Below the pieces are notes generated by a model. It made no database searches and was not told the origin of the DNA. It saw nothing but the letters and a program-made list of their open reading frames with translations. Made by a program: the position numbers and the translations under genes. From Ctena decussata (Eukaryota > Mollusca > Bivalvia > Lucinida > Lucinidae), in assembly GCA_963989385.1 (NCBI GenBank), contig OZ022509.1, positions 49,864,271 through 49,928,270 on the forward strand: a stretch of 64,000 bases of DNA, read 5' to 3'. This document shows positions 58,109-64,000 of the stretch, one piece after another. How positions within the stretch are numbered: position 1 is the stretch's first letter; every line of letters begins with the position of its first letter.

Positions 58109-58529
58109 TCCTCAAACTATGCAATGCTTTTCGACTCGTGTGTTGGAAAAGAATGTTAGTTTGAAATGATAGTTGGAGTTATCACAAAACTCCGTAAAAT
58201 TGAGGACAGAACTGACCCCTGTCGGGGAGATAAAAGTTTCTGACTGACTAGTGGTATTGGCTGTTAACAAACCATACGGGAAACCATCCTTGATTAGGCT
58301 TTAACTTTTGAAAAGCCAAGAACGACGGAACCAAAGACCTACTTTTCATATTGATAATACCGAAACATAAGACTGTTAATCATACAAAATCGTGTGTTTC
58401 ATTTCAACTCGTATGACTTTTACACAGATGAAATATGACTGTTTTGCATTAGCTCTATGGAAAAAAGTAAGGTGATACAAAATTTCTTTTGGGTAGTATA
58501 TATTTTGGTTGGATAATTGTAAACGTTGA

Positions 58530-61500
58530 TTTTTAGCTCACCTGAGCCTTAAGGCTCATAGGTGAGCTTATAGTTTAGCCAGGCATCCGTCGTCCGTCCG
58601 TCCGTCCGTCCGTCGTAAACATTTTCAAACATCTTCTCCTCTGAAACCACTGGGCGGCCGATTGAAGCCATGTTTCATATGGAGCCTACCTAGGCCGGGG
58701 GAACAAAAGTTTGTTCCGGGTATCTAGGTCACATGACCAAGATGGCCGCCACGCCCATATATGGTAAAAACCCTTCAAAAATCTTCTCCTCCAGAACCAA
58801 AAGGCCTATGACCTTGAAACTTGGTATGTAGCATTGGGCTTGCGGGCCCATCATAGTTTGTACAAATGATGACCTTGCGGTGACCTTGACCTAATTTATG
58901 ACACAGTCAACTTTGATACGTTAGGCTTTTATATGGGAAAACGTTAAAACAGTAGATTTCTCAGAAAGTATTTAAGTCTAAGGTACAATACTTGGTATAC
59001 ATGGTCAGCTAAATGAGCAAATGAAGATATTATGTCACTAAAGGTCATGGTCATTCCGTCGGTCCATCCGTCGTCAAGATTTTCAAACATCTTCTCCTCT
59101 GAAACCACTGGGCCGATTGAAGCCATATTTCATATGGAACCTACCTAGGTCGGGGGAACGAAAGTGTGTTACGGGTATCTAGGTCAAATGACCAAGATGG
59201 CCGCCACGCCCATATATGGTAAAAAAACCTTCAAAAATCTTCTATGACCATGAAACTTGGTATGTAGCATCGGGCTTGCGGGCCCATCATAGTTTGTACA
59301 AATGATGACCTTGCGGTGACCTTGACCTAATTTATGACACGATCAACTTTGATACGTTAGGCTTTTATATGGGAAAACGCTTAAACAGTAGATTTCTCAG
59401 AAAGTGTTTAAGTCTAAGGTACAATACTTGGTATACATGGTCAGCTAAATGAGCAAATGAAGATATTATGTCACTAAAGGTCAAGGTCATTCCGTCGGTC
59501 CATCCGTCGTCAAGATTTTCAAACATCTTCTCCTCTGAGACCACTGGGCTGATTGAAGCCATATTTCATATGGAGCGTACCTAGGTCGGGGGAACGAAAG
59601 TTTGTTCCGGGTATCTAGGTCACATTATCAAGATGGCCGCCACGCCCATATATGGTAAAAACCCTTCAAAAATCTTCTTCTCCAGAACCAAAAGGCCTAT
59701 GACCTTGAAACTTGGTATGTAGCATCAAGCTTGCGGGCCCATCATAGTTTATACAAATTATGACCTTGCGGTGACCTTGACCTAATTTATGACACGGTCA
59801 ACTTTGATACGTTAGGCTTTTATACGGGAAAGCGCTTAAACAGTGGATTTCTCAGAAACTATTTAAGTCTAAGGTACAATACTTGGTATACATGGTCAGC
59901 TAAATGAGCAAATGAAGATATTATGTCACTAAAGGTCAAGGTCATTCCGTCAGTCCATCCGTCGTCAAGATGTTCAAACATCTTCTCCTCTGAAACCACT
60001 AATTTGATTGAAGCCAAATTCCATATGGAGTCTTAGTGGGCTGGGGGAACGAAATGTTATACCCAGGGTTTGGGTCACATGACCAAGATGGCCGTCATGC
60101 CCATATATGGTAAAAACCCTTCAAAAATCTTCTTCTTCAGAACCAAAATGCCTATTACCTTGAAACTTGGTATGTAGCATAGGGTATTCGGGCCTATCAT
60201 AGTTTGTACAAATGATGACCATGCAGTGACCTTGACCTAATTTATGACATGGTCAATTTCGGTACCTTACGTTTTTATATGGGAAAATGCCTAAACAGTT
60301 GATTTCTCAGAAACTATTTAAGTCTAAGGTACAATATTTGGTATAAATGATCAACTAAATGAACAGCTGAAGATATTATGTCACTAAAGGTAAAGGTCAT
60401 TCTGTCAGCCCGTCCTTCGTCAAGATTTTCAAACATCTTCTTCTCTGAAACCGCTGGGCCGATTGACGTTAAATTTCATATGACGCCTACCTAGGATGGG
60501 GGAACAAAAGATTGTTATCGGTATCTGGGTCACATGACCAAGATGGCCGCCACGCTCATATATGGTAAAAACCCTTCAAAAATCTTCTTCTCCAGAACCA
60601 AAAGGCCTATGACCTTGAAACTTGGTATGTAGAATTTGCATTCAGGCCCATCATAGTTTATACAAATGATGACAGTGCGGTGACCTTGACCTTAGTTATG
60701 ACACGGTCAACCTGTGTACCTTAGGCTTTTATATGGGAAAAGGCCTAAACAGTGGAATTCTCAGAAACTATTTAAGTCTAAGGTACAATATTTGGTATAT
60801 ATGGTCAACTAAATGAACAGCTGAAGATATTATTTTACTAATGGTCAAGGTCATTCTGTCAGCCCATCCTTGATCAAGATTTTCAAACATCTTCTTCTCA
60901 GAAACCACTTGGCTGATTGAAGCCAAATTTCATATGGAGTCTCAGTGGGATGGGGGAACGAAAGATTGTAACCAGGGTCTGGGTCACATGACCAAAATGG
61001 CCACCACGCCCATATATGGTAAAAACCTATCAAAAATCTTCTTCTTCAGAACCAGAAGGCCTATGACCTTGAAAAACTGGTACATAGCATTGGGCACTCG
61101 GGCCCATCATAGTTTATACAAATGATGACCATGATTTGACCTTGACCGAATTTATGACACTATCAGCTTTGGTATGTTAGGCTTTTATATGTGAATGCTG
61201 AAACAGTGGATTTTTCAGAAACTATTCAAGTCTAAGGTACAATATTTGGAATATTTGGTTAACTGAATGACCAGATGAAGATATTGTCACTAAAGGTCAA
61301 GGTCATTCTGTCAGCCAGTCCATCTGTTGTCAAGATTTTCAAACATATTCTCCTCTGAAACCACTTTCCCAATTGAAGCCAAATTTCATAAGTAGTCTTA
61401 ATGGGATAGGGGAAAGAAAGAAGGTCCCATGATCTGGGTCAAATAACCAAGATGGCCCCCAATGTCCATATATGGTAAAACCCCTCCAAAAATCTTCTTC

Positions 61501-62140
61501 TCCAGAACTAAAAGGCCTATGACCTTGAAACTTGGTATCTATCAGTTGGAAGTTGGGCCCATCATAATTTAAACAAATCAGGACTGTGCATTGACTGTGA
61601 CCTAATTTATGGCAAGGTCAATTTTGGTGCATTGGAAAATGCTTAAGCAGTTCATTTCTCACAAACCATTCAAGTCTATGACATGCCGATATATGGTAAA
61701 ACGCCTTCAAAAATCTACTTCTCCAGAACCAAATGCACAATGACCTCGTGGCATGGTATGTCGCATTGAGGTCTCGGGGGCACATCATAGTTTGTACAAA
61801 TCATGACGGGGCATTGACCTTGACCTAATTTATGGCAAGGTCAACTTTGGTATGTTATGCTTTTATGTGGGAAAATGCTTAAACAGTTGATGTTACAGAA
61901 TTTTTTTAAGCCTAGATATAACAATTGGAAAATATGGTTGACTAAATGAATACATGAAGACAAGGTCATCAAAGGTCAAGTTTTATTTTTGAACTTTGCT
62001 CAAGGTCACTGAGATTTTAAAATTAAAATATGGGCACCTTTTAAGCTACTGGTTTCAAATTTGTAATGAATGAGCGAATTGACAAATTGTGTCTGTTGAC
62101 AGAAGGTGTCAGGTGAGCTACAGGACCATTGGTCCTCTGG
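58530..62140 (+). mobile_element. Helentron/HINE-like element with ~455-bp tandem repeats
   Basis: The 5' end has tagctcacctgagcc with a hairpin (gagccttaaggctc), then a (CGTC)n microsatellite (58586-58615). Seven or more tandem units of ~455 bp follow (accaagatggccgcc at 58736, 59192, 59627, 60081, 60538, 60991, 61447). The 3' end has gtcaggtgagcta, the inverse of the start, then a hairpin aggaccattggtcct and CTGG. The order of short inverted ends, microsatellite, tandem repeats and 3' hairpin is that described for Helentron-associated elements (HINEs, pearl) in bivalves. No Rep/helicase frame is present, so it is non-autonomous. Confidence 0.8.
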
Positions 62141-62636
62141 TTTTTTAAATTCTATGTGGGAATGGAATTGCATGTTTATCAAATATTATGTGACGCGGAA
62201 TTCCCTTGTTGTGGGGCTATACTGTTCGCTACGGCATGTCTGACCCAATGTTCAGCGTTATACAGTCAATTCTTGATATCTCGAACACTGATATCTGGAA
62301 GCACTCACTTGTAGCAAAGATTATAGCTCGGACAAATTTCCATTTTTTCTCTTTATATTTTTACTCCTGTTATATCAATCTACTGACATCTCGAAATAAA
62401 TTTTTCTGGGACCTGGAAATTTACTTCGTAATATCAGTAGTTTGAGATAAACTTTGACTTTGGGATATCGAGAGTTGACTGTAGTATTGACAAAAGGAAA
62501 AGGTAAACGATTCCCATAGCCTATTTAAGCATACTATATTCTAATACAAACTTTTGTGTGCGTCTGTTCGTCTGTCTGTATTTTTGAACAGTATATTATT
62601 AAATGAGCATACAGCGAATTATTGTTCTTGTTACAG

Positions 62637-62705
62637 TGATAAAGATGCTTCGTCAGTCAGCGGCTGTCTGTTTGCTCTTTTTCCTTTATGTAGAGGCGTC
62701 TCAAT
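62637..62705 (+). CDS. Signal-peptide first coding exon of an unknown gene (partial)
   Basis: Acceptor-like ttgttcttgttacag ends at 62636. The ATG at 62645 opens 20 codons with a typical secretion signal: MLRQSAAVCLLFFLYVEASQ. A strong donor aat-gtaagt follows at 62706, leaving phase 1, the usual phase after signal-peptide exons. The downstream exons are not in the remaining 1.3 kb. Product unknown; it would be secreted or membrane-bound. Confidence 0.5.
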
Positions 62706-62738
62706 GTAAGTCGGTTTACTATTACTTTAATGCTATTT

Positions 62739-63317
62739 CTAATGCACTCACAAATAAAACGCGACGTCTGATTGGATAACTTCAAAAATTTGCGACAGTA
62801 TATTCTGCGATATACTGTCGCAAACCTGACGTCAGTAAGTAACATCACTTCTCATTGGCTGGCGTTTGGTTTAACGTTGCTGACAGCGCTTGAAATGGGT
62901 GCAAACTAGTACATTATGAAAGGTGAAAATGTGGAAAAGTGCATTAGAATGGGGATAACTGTATTGAAAATTGTCATTTGCGGAGGTAAATCATCGGTTT
63001 TATGGTCGCAAATTTCGCTGGCGAGGAGCCGTAAAACAAAATTTGCGACCATAAAACCGATGATTTACCTCCCCAAATAACAATTTTGAGTACAGTGATC
63101 GCCATTCTAATGCACTTTTTCACATTTCGCCTTTCAAATTCTAGTTCTTTACATCCACAGCGAGTGCTTTCAGTAGCGTAAAACCATACGTTAGCCAATG
63201 AGAAGCGACGTTTCTTAATAACGTCGGGTTTGCGGCAGTATATCACAGAATTTACTGTCGCAAATTTTTGACGTTATCCAATTAGACGTCGCGTTACATT
63301 GGTAAGTGCATTAGAAT
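62739..63317. mobile_element. ~580-bp foldback in the first intron of the signal-peptide gene
   Basis: Outer arms ctaatgcactcacaaataaa..acgcgacgtctgattgg and inverse. Middle arms ttgcgacagtata and ttctcattggct. The inner arm, gaggtaaatcatcggtttta, is perfect. The centre is near 63030. 63320-63760 shows nothing else. Confidence 0.85.
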
Positions 63318-63763
63318 GCTAAGTACACATTCTGAAAGAAAACCCTCTGGAGGCAATGAACGCATCAGGAAACGAAAATAGCAGACTCGGTTGAGACTCG
63401 GTTGAGTTTGCTGCTGAAAATTCATGTATTGTAGCAACACTGCCCTAGCCCACTGCCCACGTCCCCTCCCCCGCCCCTAGCACCGGGTTCTGTCGAACTC
63501 TTTTTTTCTCAGACTGACCCAGAATGAGCCCAGCGATCACAAAACACCATGATGATATACAGGAGGGGGGACCTTTTACGTACGGCTCTCTGCGAAACAA
63601 CAGTGAAGATAATTAGAACTGTAAAACTCCTAATATCCGCGGTATCAAAATTTCGCGGTTTATTGGTGCATGTTAAATTTGGCGGTCAAGATATACTTTG
63701 GCTCCAGATAATAAAGAAAATTTGATGTCAATATGTGACAGTTTTTTTTACTTTTCTATTTAA

Positions 63764-63828
63764 CTATACATTGTGGCATCTATCAGAATCGCCTCATAGA
63801 GGCGATTCTAAGGGATGCCAAAATGTAT
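63764..63828. repeat. Small palindrome
   Basis: tatacattgtggcatct.. pairs with ..gatgccaaaatgtata, with centre agaatcgcctcatagaggcg. The last 150 bases have a poly-A tract (63939-63957) and no gene. Confidence 0.75.
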
Positions 63829-64000
63829 AATTTTATGGAAAGTTATACAGATCTAAACTACTCATCAAATGCTCATTTTTTTATCTGATCCTTCGTTATG
63901 CCGTGCATATGTATATTTATCAAATGTATACTGAACCAAAAAAAAAAAAAAAAAAAAGAAACGTTACATATTTTTTTTGTTGATATTGTCGTGTCGCGGG

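Overview
The window is animal genomic DNA: AT-rich, with spliced genes, long introns and dense repeats, and no bacterial-type operons. The repeat content (tRNA-derived SINEs, many foldback elements, a Helentron-like tandem-repeat element, CR1/L2-type retrotransposons) fits a marine bivalve or related mollusc. That assignment is an inference; no species-specific marker was read.

Region 1 (1-16.8 kb, + strand) holds one protein gene that can be followed from start to stop: a LIV-1-type ZIP zinc transporter (SLC39A, closest by eye to ZIP4/ZIP12). It has seven coding exons whose splice phases all match and it encodes about 498 residues. Its introns carry foldback elements, a 4.76-kb transposon with 70-bp terminal inverted repeats that encloses a 35-bp minisatellite, SINEs and a decayed reverse-transcriptase fragment. 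A perfect 69-bp palindrome ends 13 bp before exon 5.

Region 2 (17-29 kb) has no recognised host gene. It holds a two-unit 5S-rRNA-like repeat, several SINE families (some nested, with readable target-site duplications), an RNase H-bearing retrotransposon remnant with a 3' tandem array, non-autonomous DNA transposons and microsatellites.

Region 3 (29.2-46.7 kb) is a satellite domain built from ~163-bp monomers of at least three types and invaded several times. The main invader is an almost intact 7.24-kb non-LTR retrotransposon (31949-39192) with a perfect 14-bp target duplication. Its 5' region is a tandem array of ~138-bp monomers, a small hydrophobic ORF overlaps the main ORF by 8 nt, and a 2A-type motif (GDIESNPGP) lies just before the endonuclease. 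The endonuclease is broken by one frameshift. A second, RNase H-type retrotransposon lineage carries ~190-bp tandem repeats after its coding end.

Region 4 (46.8-64 kb) is mostly mobile DNA: a mariner-like non-autonomous element, SINEs (one nested in another), a 334-bp foldback element, and a 3.6-kb Helentron/HINE-like element made of ~455-bp repeats. Near the right edge a short exon (62637-62705) encodes a signal peptide and ends at a good splice donor. It is probably the first coding exon of another gene that continues outside the window.
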